A DNA stretch of 64,000 nt, taken from NCBI RefSeq assembly GCF_000208745.1, contig NC_030859.1:6517820-6581819 (forward strand), read 5' to 3'. Below the pieces are notes generated by a model. It was not told the DNA's origin, did no database searches, and saw only the letters and a program-made list of their open reading frames with translations. A program made the position numbers and the translations under genes. Positions 34,607 through 47,779 of this stretch are shown here, piece after piece; the stretch's first letter is position 1; each line of letters opens with the position of its first letter. The DNA comes from Theobroma cacao (taxonomy: Eukaryota; Streptophyta; Magnoliopsida; Malvales; Malvaceae).

Positions 34607-37600
34607 TATAACGACCTTCTTGCCGATCATTAGTGGCATTCAAGACTTGCGAGTAAACTCGCCAAATCCCAAACAAACCTTAGTTGAGATTCCGGATAAT
34701 TAAATCAAATATTCTTTTATGCATATAAATCGACTAGTAATAATGATATTGTCATTTACTTAACCAGATAGACATTTGTAATTAATAAGTCACTACTAGA
34801 TGTCAATATCCAATTCTGATAAACTTTCAACAAATTTAACATCACACTTAATACTCATTACACAATATCAAAGTTTTTAACAAATACATATCCGAAAGAC
34901 TAATAATAATTATAAGTCTAGCATTTTTAGGCAGCATGACCCTTATGTAGAGAGCAACTCGGAGTGGAAGTCTAAGAGATGCCATTACCTACGTTGCAGC
35001 AAGTCTCGATGTGCTGAGCAGTGCACTTGAGCTAATTACTTATTTGTAAAAGGAAGATAAGGGGGTGAGTCTCACTGACTCAGTGATCATTGACTCCATG
35101 AGTAGGGCGTAGATGGGAAACAAGCCAAGGATAGGAATTTTGAACATTAAAAACATGCGAATATATATAAACAATTTGAAATAAAAGGAAGCATTTGTGC
35201 CTTATATGTAAACCCAAAAGTTGTGTTACAAAATAACCACTTTAAGTAGTATAATAAAATCAATGCAAGTAAAAAATTTCTGCCATCGAAATCATTTGTT
35301 CCTCTTTACTTAAAATTAGGCTAACATAAGCACGCATGCTCCCCGTAAAATCAAGCAATTTTGATACTTATACACAAGTTTATAAACGATCTCATCCTCG
35401 AGATATTAAACACAAATCCATCGTATAAATAAGGGAGCTACGGAATAAAACTCGTATCTCTCACCATGCGAATGAATGCGTATTTGAAAACCCAAAAAGA
35501 TATCATTCTCGAGTAGGAATAGAAATAAGGAACTTGTGGACCCCTTTCCATGTAATAACATTCAGAAGCACCGCTCCGTCGGATTCCCGCAGCCATGGCA
35601 GTCTTGACGATATTGGCCGACATCGGAGAAATCAGGCAATGGTGACCGCGTATATCAACTTGTGGCCTAGCCACATATAACAACCCATGGCCTTGCCACG
35701 TATAATCACAGACCGTGGCCTCACCACGTCTAACAGCTTGTCGGTGACCCAAAGATTCTCTAGCTAGAGCTCACTTGTGCGCAAGGGTCACATTATCCCG
35801 ATGTGACATTCGGCCTACCCTCAAATCTCTCAATTTGACAAAACCATTTAAAATCAAGTTGGGTTTCCAAAAGCTCATATCAAATCCATTTCAAAAGTAC
35901 CAATCATGGTAATATGATAAAACCTCTTTTTGTAAGACTTTGCGATGTAAAACTTTTGCATGAAGTTTAAATATCAAATCAGCATGGTGAGTATATAATC
36001 TTTTCATGAATGCACATCACACAACCAACAAGGCACATTTTGATGTAAACCGTGTTAAAGAGCTTATTTCCTGATTTTAAAGACCCTTTATATAAATACC
36101 TTATATATATATATATTCAAATCAATTTCAAACATCATGGCATCCACAATTGCCTAGCATTTCTACCAACTCATGCTTTCCAAAAATTGCATTTAAAGTA
36201 AATTGACACATCTATTAATCGTATATCAAATATATAGTATGGAAATTTTGAAATAAACACCCCCTACTCACTTTACAATAGCGGGATACTACGTCGCTAT
36301 TGATTTGGGTGTGTATCTAGCTAATTCTACTCGTCGGTCACCCGTTACCTTCTCTGGCACGCCACCACAGCAAACTTCCCTTTATTACACACTTTTTTGC
36401 AACAATTCAAACCCAACACACTTAATTGTACTCATACATGGCAGCATATCAACCAATAATCCTTAACTAAATCTCATAGTTTTCATCAACATTATTCACA
36501 ACCATGTAACATACAATCCATACACTTCAACCGACCAAAGCTTATACAACACAATGTAGTCATTTTGCATGCTTACCTCTCAGTTCAAGTTTCAATTCCA
36601 AATATGATTCACAACTTCCTCACATCTTTGGTCACCATTGCTGCCATAAACATAAACAATCAATACACATCTCATCTTTTTTCTCTGCTTGTAATTTCAA
36701 GACTAAAACCCTTGCCCATTGCTTCTTTAGCTCAAAATCACCATGCATTCCAAGATCTACCTACATGCATGCTTTGGGTTCTTGAATCTCTTGAAGATCT
36801 TTACTACCGTAAGCAAAATCTCACATTATAATCGGTTCAAAAAGCATGCATTCAAGCAAAATAACAATTTCTACCTTTCTTACCTTAGAACCTCTAAGTC
36901 GAATCACCAAATCTTTTTAAACTTCCAACAATGGCGTGTGGGTGGGGAGGAAAACCTCTCGATTTTCTTTAGCTCCTCCAAGTCGATTCTCTTTCTTCCT
37001 TTCTTCTCAACTCTCCCTCTCCTCTCGGGGTGAAAACTTCACAAAGCCCTCTTCTCTCCATTTCCCTTCTAAATGGGTAGATCACTCATGGAAACTCAAT
37101 TGTTTTCTTTACATTTTCCTTCTCTAGGTTGAGCCTTTCCTCGCATGTTTCTTTCCTTCTTTTTTCTCTCTTCCTCTCGGGTGGAGCTTCACAAGACCAA
37201 TTCTCCCATCCTTTTCTCTCAATGATATAGTTTGGTCAATGTTTTCCAAGCCTTTGCCCACCTTTCTCTTTTTCTCTTTTATTCCTCAGTTCTCATTGGA
37301 CCAACCCATCTCCCACTCAAATTTCATGCATCAATTTTCTCCTTTGCTCATTGGTCCAAAATCTATCCTAATTTTGCTTCTCCATCCACCACCTTCACCT
37401 TCCCATTTTTCCTTTCTTCATTCTTTATTTCATGCACCACCTTATTCCTCCAATCACATTTCATGCACAAACTTTGCCTTATATTTTATTTGGCCATTTA
37501 TTCAACTATTCAAGTCACATGCAACCCACCTTTTACCTTCCTCAGTTGGCCACCTTATGCACTAATCTCATTACATGCAATTAACTTAGTCTTATTCTTC

Positions 37601-38221
37601 GTTTTACTTCACATGGTGGGGGTCCCACATGTCCCCCACTAACTTATCCTTTTTGCATGCTATAATTTGCATGTAATAGTGAATTCACATGTACATCTCC
37701 TATCCCACATAATCTAACTTTCCTTGGTTAGTAAATTCACATTTAACTTTAAATTTTTTTAAAACTGCACATGAGTTTTCAAACTTTTCCTTATTTACCT
37801 TGTGCTCTTCCAAACTTTTCATTCTTTACAATTTGGTCCTTCCAACATTTCTTTAATCCCAATTTCCTCTTATTTTCCTTCCTTTACATGTGTGCAAACA
37901 AAATATAAAATTTGTACTTCGCTACGGTATCACCATAATATTTAAATATATACTTACCCACTCTTGGTCTATTTAATAAAGGCATGTGGGGTCCCACTAA
38001 CGTCGTTTTTCTTCCAATTCTTTCTTTCTTCTTCTCTCCCACTTAGATTAGTCACATAGTCCTCCTCCATGACTAATCTCAATAATGAATAAAATATTAT
38101 TTTATTTTAAAATATTCTTTTCACCCGTTACTGCACTTTGGCATTTAAATTTATATCAATTGACCCTTCATCTCATCGATAAGGTCTTATCGGTTTTTAT
38201 ATGAGGGTACAGGGTGTTATA
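34607..38221 (-). repeat. 3' LTR of the chromovirus
   Basis: Colinear with 52651-56276. In this copy both termini have changed: + strand TATAACGACC at the left for TGTAACGACC, and GGTGTTATA at the right for GGTGTTACA. Both fit C-to-T decay. Open frames in it (35438-35752, 36565-37642) are LTR sequence, not genes. Confidence 0.9.
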
Positions 38222-38234
38222 GTCTCCTCCACTT
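38222..38234 (-). other. Chromovirus polypurine tract
   Basis: The - strand reads AAGTGGAGGAGAC directly before the 3' LTR, the primer for plus-strand DNA synthesis. Confidence 0.8.
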
Positions 38235-38284
38235 AAAAAAAATTCATCTTCGAATTTAAATAGAATGGGTTGGTAAAGCATACC

Positions 38285-41200
38285 TTAGTCTTGAAAAAGA
38301 TATGGGTATTCCTTCTTCATTTCCTCTTCAAGTTCCCAGGTTGCCTCTTTCACTGACCGGTTTTGCCATAAGACCTTTACTGAGGCAACTTCTTTAGAGT
38401 GTAATTGCTTCACTTGTCAATCCAGTGTTGCTACTGGTTGCTCTTCGAAAGTTAATCCTTCATCTAGAGGAACCAAATCATAACGTATAACATGTGTCGG
38501 GTCCTTAACATACTTTCTCAACATAGGCACATAAAAAGAGGGATTCACACGAGCTAGCTCTATTGGTAAAGCTAATCGATATGCTGTTGACCCAATTCGT
38601 TCCAACATTTCAAAAGGTCCAATATATCTTGGACTCAATTTTCTTTCCTTTTCAAATCTCTTACTTTGTTTTAATGGGGATACCTTCAAAAACACAAAAT
38701 CTCCCACCTAGAACTCCAAAAGATGACATCTATTGTTTGCATAAGACTTTTGTCAACTCTATGCCGACTTTAGATGTTTTCTCACCAAACTCACCTCATT
38801 AGTTGCTTGTTGTACCAAATTACGACCTAATAATTTCCTTTCTTCCACTTCAAATCATCTAATGGGTGATATACACTTTTGCCCATATAGTGCTTCAAAA
38901 GGAGCCATTTTAATACTAGTTTGATAGCTGTTGTTATATGCGAATTTCGCCAAAGATAATTGTTAATTCCATGTGGTTCCCAAATCAGACACTATTGACC
39001 TTAGCACGTCTTCAAGTGTTTGTATCACACGTTCTGACTAACCATCCGTTTGAGGATGATATGCCGTATTGAAGTCTAAATGAGTGCCTAAAGCCTAATG
39101 CAAACTTCTCCAAAATTTATCAGTAAACTGAGGCCTTTGATCAGATACTATGGTCACAGGAATTCCATGTAATCGCACAACACAGTCAATGTAAACCTTG
39201 GCATATTTAGCTGATCCATAGCTAGTCTTTACTAGAATAAAGTGAGTAGATTTGGTCAATCGATCCACTATTACCCAAATCGAATAATATCACCCTCTAA
39301 CACGGGGCAATCCAGTCACAAAATCCATAGCCACATGTTCCCATTTCCATCTGAAAATCGGTAGGGGTTGCAACAAACTTGGGGTTTTCCCATGTTCAGC
39401 CTTAACTTGTTGACAAGTTAGGCCTTTGGCTACATATTTCACTACATCTTTCTTAATGCCTGGCCACCAATAAACCATTTTCAAATCATGATACATCTTG
39501 GTGGCTCCTGGGTGCACATTGTAGATAGTAATGTGAGCTTCCTCTAAAATCTCTTCTCTCAAATTTTCTCGATCTGGCACATACGTTCGGGATTCATACT
39601 TTAACAATCCATCGTCTCCATACACATATTTCTGATCTCGCTCCTCAGATCCCAAAATTCTCATCATGAATTCATCTTGATCTTGAGCACTATGAATTCG
39701 ATCCAAGGTCATTTGTCGTACTCGAAAGTGAGCAATAAGGGCACTAGGCTCACCAATATCAATCTTGACCCCCATACTGCCTAAGCTTTGCCATCCATGC
39801 ACTATACTTTTTCGATCGGTAGACAAATGTGCCAAACTTCCCATAGACTTCCAACTCAGAGCATCAGTTACTACGTTCGCCTTACCAGGGTGATACTGAT
39901 TAGTACAATCATAATCCTTGAGCTCACACTGTTGAAATATATAGTTTAAACTCTTGTGATCAGTATATATTTCAAAGCTCTCCCCGTACAGATAATGACG
40001 CCAAATCTTTAATGCGAATACTATCGCTACCATCTCTAAATCATGGGTTGGATAGTTTTGCTCGTGCTTCTTGAGTTGTCTTAAGGTGTATGCAATAACT
40101 CTTCCATTTTGCATCAACACGCATCCCAATCCAACTCTTGATGCATCACAATACAAAACATGACCTTCTAAGCCACTTGGAAAACTTAAGACTGGTACTG
40201 AAATCAAACACTCTTTCAGTCATAAGAAACTATCTTCGCACTCATCAGTTTATTCAAACTTGGCTCCCTTTTGCGTCAACTTCGTCAATGGCACTGCAAT
40301 TTTTAAGAAATCCTGCACAAATCGACAATAATACTAGACCAACCCCAAAAAACTTTGAACCTCGATAATTGTACTCGATCTTAATCAAGTTTGAATCGAT
40401 GTAATCTTTTGTGGATCCACACTAATCCCTTCCTTCGGTATCACATGTCTAAGAAAGTTAACATTCTTCAACCAAAAAGCACACTTAGAGAACGTTGCAT
40501 ATAGTTAATGTTCTCGAAGTGTCTGCAACACCATTCGTAAATGTTGTACATGTTCTTTCAGACTTCAAGAATACAATAGGATATCATCAATAAACACCAC
40601 CATAAATCTATCCAAATAGGCCCGAAATACTCTATTCATTAGATCCATAAAAGCAACGGAAGCATTAGTTGAACCAAAGGACATTACCAAAAACTCAACA
40701 TTTCAGTACCTCGTACGAAACTTGGTCTTTGGTATATCCTCTTCTTTAATTCTTACTTGATGGTACCCCAAGCGTAAATCAATTTTCAAAAAATATCGCG
40801 CCCTTTTGCAATTGATCGAATAAATCATTGATCTTGGGAAGTGGGTATTTATTCTTCATAGTCACACTATTCAACTTTCGATAATCCACACATAATCTAA
40901 AACTTCATCATTTTTCCTTACAAATAATACCGGGGCTCCCTATGGTGAAATACTTAGGTGAATAAATCCCTTTTCCCCTAACTATTGCAATTGTTATCGC
41001 AGTACTTGTATCTCTGCTGGTGCTATTCGGTAAGGAACTTCGGATATCGGTTTCGTGCTAAGAATCAAATTAATGCAAAACTTAATTTCCCTTTCTAGGG
41101 TTAACCCTGGCAACTCTTCCAGGAACACATCTTCAAATTCGTTAACTATTGGCACCATTTTAATATCCAAAACCTCTTCTTCCATTAACGCATCTTCCGT

Positions 41201-41341
41201 GGCTACTACTCACGCCAAATAATTCTGTTCGGTTTCCACCCTAATGACTCTTGCCAATATTCCCTTATTGCACGAACTCCTATGTCCATAAATAATAAAA
41301 GAGACTTCTCTGGGAAACTTAAATTCTACATACTTATAATG
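38285..41341 (-). pseudogene. Chromovirus pol: reverse transcriptase, RNase H, integrase, chromodomain
   Basis: From the high end on the - strand: FEDVFLEELPGLTLEREIKF and YRIAPAEI (41040-41150) start the reverse transcriptase; its catalytic region is broken by stops. RNase H is well kept at about 39890-40180 ([52 protein letters not shown]). The integrase zinc region at 39390-39550 has [19 protein letters not shown], but the first cysteine of CLTC is now glycine (GLTCQQVK). The core follows with VIVDRLTKSTHF and IVSDQRPQFTDKFW. The C-terminal part (38417-38707) has GDFVFLKVSPLKQSKRF and SPRYIGPFEMLERIGSTAY, ending in a chromodomain with VASVKVLWQNRSVKEATWEL and a stop at 38285. Chromodomains steer integration to marked chromatin. 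Confidence 0.9.
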
Positions 41342-41346
41342 ACAAT

Positions 41347-42779
41347 TGATAATTCTATTTTATAGAATTATTTTATTCTAATTTTGTTCTTAAATATTAG
41401 CTAAGTCCTCAATTTTCAATTATAATTTATTTATTATTAGTTGTTTTTATAATTAGTTTATTTTTAAGTGAGTTATTTTAATTTTGTATTATTCTTTTTA
41501 ATTTGGTTATTATTTATTAGTTTTTATATTTTTTGTAAGAACTAAAAGAAATTGGGCTTAATTTGGAAAGTGAGATGTTGAAAGCCCCAAACTCTACTTG
41601 CATATGTTTCAATATTTTGGCTATAACTCGAGCTACAAAACTCCAAATGATGCGATTCTTGAACCATTGGAAAGCTAAGAGATAAAGCTACAATTTTATA
41701 AAGATCACTTTACCAGTTCTACCTTAAAGATAGAGAAATTTGCATCAAAAAATGGCTAGATGTACTGTGTCGAGAATGAAAATTTGTAAAGATTGACAAT
41801 TGATTTTTGAGCCTTTCATTACACTTTTAAGCCCAGTTAAACCCTAGGTCAACTTAAGGAACTTTAGGTTAAGTTTATTAGTATAAATAGGATATGTTTA
41901 ACAATATTAGAGAGACAACTTTTGGGAGATTCAAGAAGTTAGGAGTTGAGGCTGAAACTTGGAGATCAAGGCGGCAAATATTGTTTTGTTTCTTTTTGGG
42001 CTTTTATTTTTCTTGTTACTCTCAATGGTTGAATTTTATATAATGTTATTTTTCTCTACGATTATGATTAGTTAATTTTCTTTTTCTAGGATTGCAATTG
42101 AACTCACATGTAATCTAGATTTTTAATCTCTTTCTTACTTATTTTCAATGGGAATTGAATTGTTTATTCCAATTTGTTCTTAATGCTTTTAATTGCCTGG
42201 CCACCAATTAAATTGATTTAGGAACCTAAACGAACTTGGGAAAGGAGTTTAGAGTAGACTAAAATTAGGATAGCATATGATCATATTAATTGATTTGTGT
42301 ATAGGATAGGGATATACCTATATGCCATATGTAGCCAGATTAGAGCTTGAGCTTAATGAATCTGTTTTAATTTCAATTCGCATAGGGATATAGTGTTTTG
42401 GTTAAAATAGATATTTTTATAAGATGACTTGGGAGACCCTTTTAAATAATCTAGGACTCTAGGTTAGCAATTCAACCCATTGAAATAAGTTAAGGAAGAA
42501 AGGTAAGATTTAGATGAAGTGTGAGGGATATCGTAATTCTAGGCTTGTTTAATTTGATATTTTCTCAAGTTCTTATTATTTTAATTTTTCTTATTGATTT
42601 AAAATTTAGTTAATTAGTTTTAGTTAATCAATTAATTTTGAGTGTTTGGATAAGATTAAATTGTTCTAATTTTAGTACATAGTAAAATTTTAGATCAATT
42701 CTCTGTGAGATCAATACTCTACTTGCTTATATACTATCTATTCGATATGTATACTTGCGTAGTAGAATTTTCACTGACA
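41347..42779 (+). repeat. 5' LTR of the 41-kb Athila element
   Basis: Starts TGATAATTCTATTTTATAG and ends TTTTCACTGACA. It is 1433 bp, almost the same as the 3' LTR, with few differences by eye, so the element is younger than its chromovirus host. Confidence 0.92.
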
Positions 42780-42785
42780 AGTTTT

Positions 42786-42803
42786 TGGCGCCGTTGCCAG
42801 GGA
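42786..42803 (+). other. Athila primer binding site (tRNA-Asp type)
   Basis: TGGCGCCGTTGCCAGGGA lies 6 bp inside the LTR and differs by one base from the tRNA-Asp site TGGCGCCGTTGCCGGGGA. Confidence 0.88.
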
Positions 42804-42959
42804 ATTGTTTCTAGAATTTTTACTAATACTAATACCAAGCAATTTAGTTTTACTTCAAATTTGATTTTTCTTGTTTTAATATTAGATTTTGTTTGTTTGC
42901 AGATATCTTTGGTCATTGTATGCAAAGAAGAAGCAACTTGAATCTTGTTCTTTTTGATC

Positions 42960-44490
42960 TTGAGATAGAAAGAACTTCCATGAGACGTCAAAGTGAGAAT
43001 TTACAAGTTGTAGCTTTAAGTCAGACAATGGCTAAGGATAACAATAACAATGGCAATAATGCCATTAATCTGGTTCCCGAAATAAATAGAGCACTGCGAG
43101 ATTATACTGTTCCTCTTTTGCAAGGTTTGCACCAAAGCATTAAGAGACCTTCCATCAATGCAAATAATTTTGAAATTAAACTAGCTTACATTCAGATGAT
43201 TCAGTCCTCAGTCCAGTTTGGTGGGGTAACTAGTGATGATCCTAATTCTCATTTAGTAAATTTCCTAGAGATTCGCAATACCTTTAAATATAATGGAGTA
43301 ACTGATGATGTTATTAGATTAAGACTTTTTCCTTTTCTCTGAGGGATAAAGTAAAGAGATGGCTTAATTCACTACTCAATGGGTCTATCACTACATGGGA
43401 AGACTTGGCGTAAAAGTTTCTAGCAAATTTCTTTCCACCTGTCAAGACTGCAAATATGCAGAATGATATCACCTCATTCACACAATTTGATGGTGAGTCT
43501 TTGTATGAAGCTTGGGAGAGGTTTAAAGAACTACTGAGAAGATGTCCACATCATGGGATTCTTGATTGGTTGCAAGTTTAGACATTCTACAATGGGTTGG
43601 TTGGGTCAATAAAAATTACAATTGATGTTGCTGCTGGTGGGGTATTAATGAGTAAGAATGCTTCAGATGCTTATAATTTGTTGGAAGAGATGGCTTCAAA
43701 TAATTATCAATGGCCTTTAGAAAGGTCAAGTTTGAGAAAAGCTACTGGAGCTTATGAAATTGATTAACTTGGCAACTTAACTGCTCAAGTAACTGCGCAA
43801 GTGGCCGGATTGTCCAAGAAGTTTGACACATTGGGAGTTCATGCAGTACAAAATTCATTAGTAGTTTGTGAGATGTATGGAGATGGCCATTCATATGATC
43901 AATGTCCATATAATTCTGAATCAGTCCAGTTTGTAGGGAACTTTAATAGACAGCTGAATAACCCATACTCTAATACTTATAATCCTGGTTGGAGAAGCCA
44001 CCCCAACTTTTCATGGAACAACAATGGAAGGCCTTCCAATCCAAAACCCATCATGCCTCCTTGTTTTCAACAACAAGCTAGACCACAAATTCTTGGAAAG
44101 AAGTCCGAATTGGAAGAACTTCTCTTGCAATATATGTTTAAGACTGATGCTTTAATTCAAAGCTATGGAACCTTCTTGAGAAATCTTGAGACCCAAGTAA
44201 GACAACTTGCAAACTCTATCAACAATAGACCTCAAGGTGCCTTACCAAGTGATACACGAGTCAATCCCAAAGGTAAGGAACATAGTAATGTAGTTACACT
44301 TAAGAGTGGAAAAGAAGTTGAAGGGGTGAATGAAAAATCAATTGAATCTTCAAAGGAACATGTAGATGATGACAAGGCAATTGTTGAGAAAGAAGTTGAA
44401 CTAGAAAAGACAGATAATGGGCAAGCTAAAAATCAAAAGGATTCTCAAGCAACTTATCCTACACCACCATTCCCACAAAGGTTCAAATAG
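42960..44490 (+). pseudogene. Athila gag, near full length, with several stops
   Basis: From MRRQSENLQVV and INLVPEINRALRDYTVPLL, through SSVQFGGVTSDDPNSHLVNF, DKVKRWLNSL, ITTWEDLA and KFLANFFPP, this is the Athila gag capsid region. Stops or shifts occur near 43340, 43412, 43579 and 43767. The C-terminal half, 43801-44490, is open: LSKKFDTLGVHAVQ, CEMYGDGHSYDQCP, NNPYSNTYNPGWRSHPNFSW and SYGTFLRNLETQVRQLANSI, the last being the signature LE.Q..QLA..I of plant gag proteins. Gag forms the intracellular particle. The acidic lysine-rich tail (44280-44450) is usual. Confidence 0.9.
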
Positions 44491-44577
44491 CAGAGGCTTG
44501 ATAAACAGTTTGAGAAATTTCTCAATGTCTTCAAGAAACTCCACATAAACATCCATTTTGCTTAAGCTTTAGAAAAA

Positions 44578-45006
44578 ATGCCAAGTTATGTTAAATTCTT
44601 GAAAGACATCTTAACTAAGAAGAAGAAACTAGAAAATTTAGAAACAATAGCAGTTACTAAGGAGTGCAGCGTAATAATTCAAAACAAGCTTCCACCAAAA
44701 CTTAAGGATCCAGGGAGTTTTTCTATCCCTTGTACTATCGTTAGATTTAAATTTGCTAAAGCTTTTATGTGATTTGGGTGCAGGTGTTTCAATTATGCCT
44801 TTGTCAATTGCTGATAAACTTGGACTTAATGAGATACAACCTACCACAGTTTCTTTGCAATTAGCAGATAGAACAATCAAGTACCCTGGTGGGATTATTA
44901 AGGATGTATTAGTTAAAGTTGGGCATCTCTACGTTCCGGTAGAGTTCATTGTGCTTGAGATGGAAGAAGATCTGAAAATTCCTTTAATCCTAGGACGACC
45001 ATTCTA
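44578..45006 (+). pseudogene. Athila aspartic protease
   Basis: MPSYVKFLKDILTKKKKLEN is the linker before the protease. After a frame change near 44750 the sequence LCDLGAGVSIMPLSIADKLG carries the catalytic aspartate in DLGA, and PLILGRPF closes the domain at 45006. The protease frame is open. In a full element the polymerase would follow; here it does not. Confidence 0.88.
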
Positions 45007-45132
45007 GGCTACTACAAGCACAATCATTGACGTAAGGGAAGGTAAGATAACTTTTAAAGTTGGATAATAGGTAGTTGAGTTAATATTTTCAATACAAATA
45101 AACATCTTAGCTCCACAAATTGTTGCTACAGA

Positions 45133-45486
45133 GTGAAGTTAATTGATAAAGGCAAATGTGAACCTATAAGTGAGCAAGCATCACTTTTTGAGTCTAAGCC
45201 ACCACCTCCACCTATGAGATCCAAGCAGTCACCAAAGAAGCATCCTCCATTACCATCTAGTTGCCCTTTCAAAATTAGACATCAAGTAATGATGCTTTCT
45301 CGATCATACTTCAAGCTTTTTCCATGGAAACGTAAAGAAAGATGGTGGGGTCCTTTCAAAGTAATAAAGGCTTATCCTTGTGGAATAATTGAGATTGATA
45401 GTGAGGATACGGACACATTCATGGTTAATGGGCTAAGCCTCAGACCATATTTCAAGGATAACAAATTGAAAAATGGGGTACTATAG
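45133..45486 (+). pseudogene. Linker joined to integrase C-terminus (polymerase deleted)
   Basis: A single open frame starts with a proline-rich linker (SKPPPPPMRSKQS) that normally precedes reverse transcriptase and passes, near 45280, into LSRSYFKLFPWKRKERWWGP and FKVIKAYPCGIIEIDS, FMVNGLSLRPYF, the end of the Athila integrase. The roughly 2.5-3 kb that encodes reverse transcriptase, RNase H and the integrase core is missing at the joint. It is followed by the Athila 3' module with CTTGGGAGGCAAC (45516-45528). Confidence 0.85.
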
Positions 45487-45539
45487 TCAAGCTAGTGACT
45501 ACAAACAAGCGGTTCTTGGGAGGCAACGCAAGTTTTTAG

Positions 45540-46703
45540 ACTTTACTTATTTTAGCCTTTATTTTATTTATTTTTTTAGTTGCAATTTATTTCTTTTAAA
45601 CTAATTTTTTTATGTTTCCTTTTTGCAAGTAATTGGTTAAAAAAATAAAATAAAAAAAATAAAAAAGTCAAAGCCGTGGCCCTCAAAGTGAGAGCCGCGA
45701 CACTGAACAAACAACAAAAAAATAGAATTGTTGAGCACCACGGTGCTTAACCTTCAGAGTCGTGGCACTCAAACCCGAAGCGTAACGCTTCTGGTGGAAA
45801 AAGTTGAGCACCGCGATGCTCATTAGGTCGGGGCCCAGCCTCAACCCTTTAAAAACCCTCTTAATTTTTTTTCTTCTTCTTTTTTCACTTTCTTTTTCTT
45901 CAACCGCCAGCTCCACTCCCTAAGCTTCTTTCTTCTGCACCTCTCTTGACTCTTTCTTTCCTTTTCACTCCAAAATTCTGCATTTGATTTCTACTTAATT
46001 TTTTTTATTTTTCACTTAAAATACTGCACTTATTGCATTCTTGAGGTAAGCACTCTTCCTTTCCTCCTCCCAATATTAGTTTTCAATTGTTTTGTATAAA
46101 GAGAGGATGAGGTTGGTGTTCATGGCAAATTTTATAATTTTTTTCATAGTGAATGAGTCCAACGTGCATGTTTGTTAATGGGTTTTCTTACTTCCTCATG
46201 ATTTATGCTTGGAGTGTAGAAAATTTTTATGATTAGTGTTTAATTCTTGTTACCCATCTAATGGATTCATGGATTTTTATTTGCTGCCAATATAATTGAT
46301 AAATGCTTTGTTGATGTGGGTATATGATGGGTTTGTTTAATTATTGATGCTTGGTTGAGCAAGTAGAATAAATTTTGGAATTGTTGGTGCAACACATGCC
46401 ATATCTGATAGTTTTGGATGAGTACATTGTTATAAAATTATTTTTATTTTTAATTTTTGGACTGTGGCATTGTGAAGATTATGATTATGAGAAAGCTGTT
46501 TTAATGTTGTAAGGAATAGAGAATTTATGGTGCCTCTTCAGAAGTGGGATGGTCAATGGAAATCTTGAATTTGGATTGTTGAATTGGACAGGAATTAATT
46601 AAATTTGTGCTTGTAGATCTTTCATATTTTCATGCTTGTTCATGCAATACTACTTGCATATTTTTCCTCTGGATTTGTTTTGATAATTAAATTTTTTTTG
46701 TAG
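45540..46703 (+). other. Athila spacer between pol end and downstream ORF
   Basis: Non-coding; contains AT-rich tracts and short repeats of the type GAGCCGCGACACT/GAGCACCACGGTGCT (45690-45820) that also occur in the LTR fragment at 30640 and the LTRs at 22139. The start of the downstream ORF has a possible splice acceptor (TTTTTGTAG at 46695-46703). Confidence 0.55.
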
Positions 46704-47778
46704 GAGTGGCACCAAAACGATCTAAACCAAGCTCCAGTGGTGCTTTTGATATATCGAAGTTCATCTCTACCGAAGCCTCTACGCGATATCATACATCTTT
46801 GATCAACAAAGTGCCAATTCTCGAATGAGGAATAGATATCCCCATCTTGCCTTACAAAGAAATTCATGACACGCTTTGCGATAGACATTGGTAGCAATTT
46901 AGTGACCAACCTGAAGCTGTAGTGGTGCTTGTAGTCTAGGAGTTTAATGCAAATGCAGTTGAGCATGTAGTTTGGGAGTTTAATGCAAATGCAGTTGAGC
47001 ATGTTGATAGAGTGGCATTTGTCCGTGGCAAACGAGTCCCTTTTCACAGCCAAGCTATCAATGCATTTTTTGGAACCCCCAATATTGAAAATAATGAATA
47101 TGGGCAGTATTTGGGCGATCATCAAGATTGCAATGAGATTATCTCGACACTATGTGTTGAGGGAGCCCAATAGAAGACTTCGCATGGTGAGCTAGTTTCA
47201 TTCAAACGAAGTGCCATGAAAAAAGTACTGAAAGTTTGGTTACACTTTGTAGTAGCACGGTTACTCCCTTCCACTCATATCAGTGATGTTACAAGGGATC
47301 GTGCAGTGCTTATTTATGCCATTGTCACACATAAATCATTGATGTTGGTAAGGTTATCTCTTATGCCATCTTACATATGGGCCGCACTAAATAAGATGGT
47401 ATCGATTTTTCTTCCTTAATCACTACATTATGTGTAAGAGCAGGTGTGTAATGGAGTGATAAAGAGGAGCTACAGCAACCAAAAATTCCCATCACCATGG
47501 GCATTCTTAAGAGATTAGAGCAATCTGCACCAACTGCTGGAAGTTTTTCCTAAGCCGCTCCCCCACCTTTACAGGCGACTCCCACACGTAGTGTCGCTCA
47601 ATGGATGGAGCGCATCGATCGTAGCTTAGATTGTCACGAATGCCAAAATCGAGCAATCGAACAAATGATGAGAGCCTATGCCGAACACATTGGGATGGAT
47701 ATGACTACTTTTCCTTCATTGCCTACGAATTCTGACTTTGAGGACGATTTCGGTGGTGATGATGCGGAGGACATGTAG
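46704..47778 (+). pseudogene. Athila downstream ORF (plant transposon protein, env position)
   Basis: The frame reads GVAPKRSKPSSSGAFDISKF and STRYHTSLINKVPILE, then VAFVRGKRVPFHSQAINAFF, LKVWLHFVVARLLPSTHISD, VTRDRAVLIYAIVTHKSLDV, and an end with DFEDDFGGDDAEDM. This is the conserved protein encoded after pol in Athila-group elements; it occupies the env position, but no signal peptide or membrane segment is visible here and its role is unknown. Stops occur near 46827, 46892 and 47170. A 36-bp tandem duplication is at 46939-47010. Confidence 0.8.
46939..47010 (+). repeat. 36-bp in-frame tandem duplication in the Athila ORF
   Basis: The unit GGAGTTTAATGCAAATGCAG... occurs at 46939-46974 and 46975-47010 with only a few differences. 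It duplicates EFNANAVEHVVW-type residues without shifting the frame. Confidence 0.9.
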
Positions 47779-47779
47779 A

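Noticed and set aside
35438..37642. Several open frames of 60-136 residues
   Set aside because: They lie inside the chromovirus LTR and have disturbed counterparts in the other LTR (53449-55626); they show no protein family and follow from base composition.
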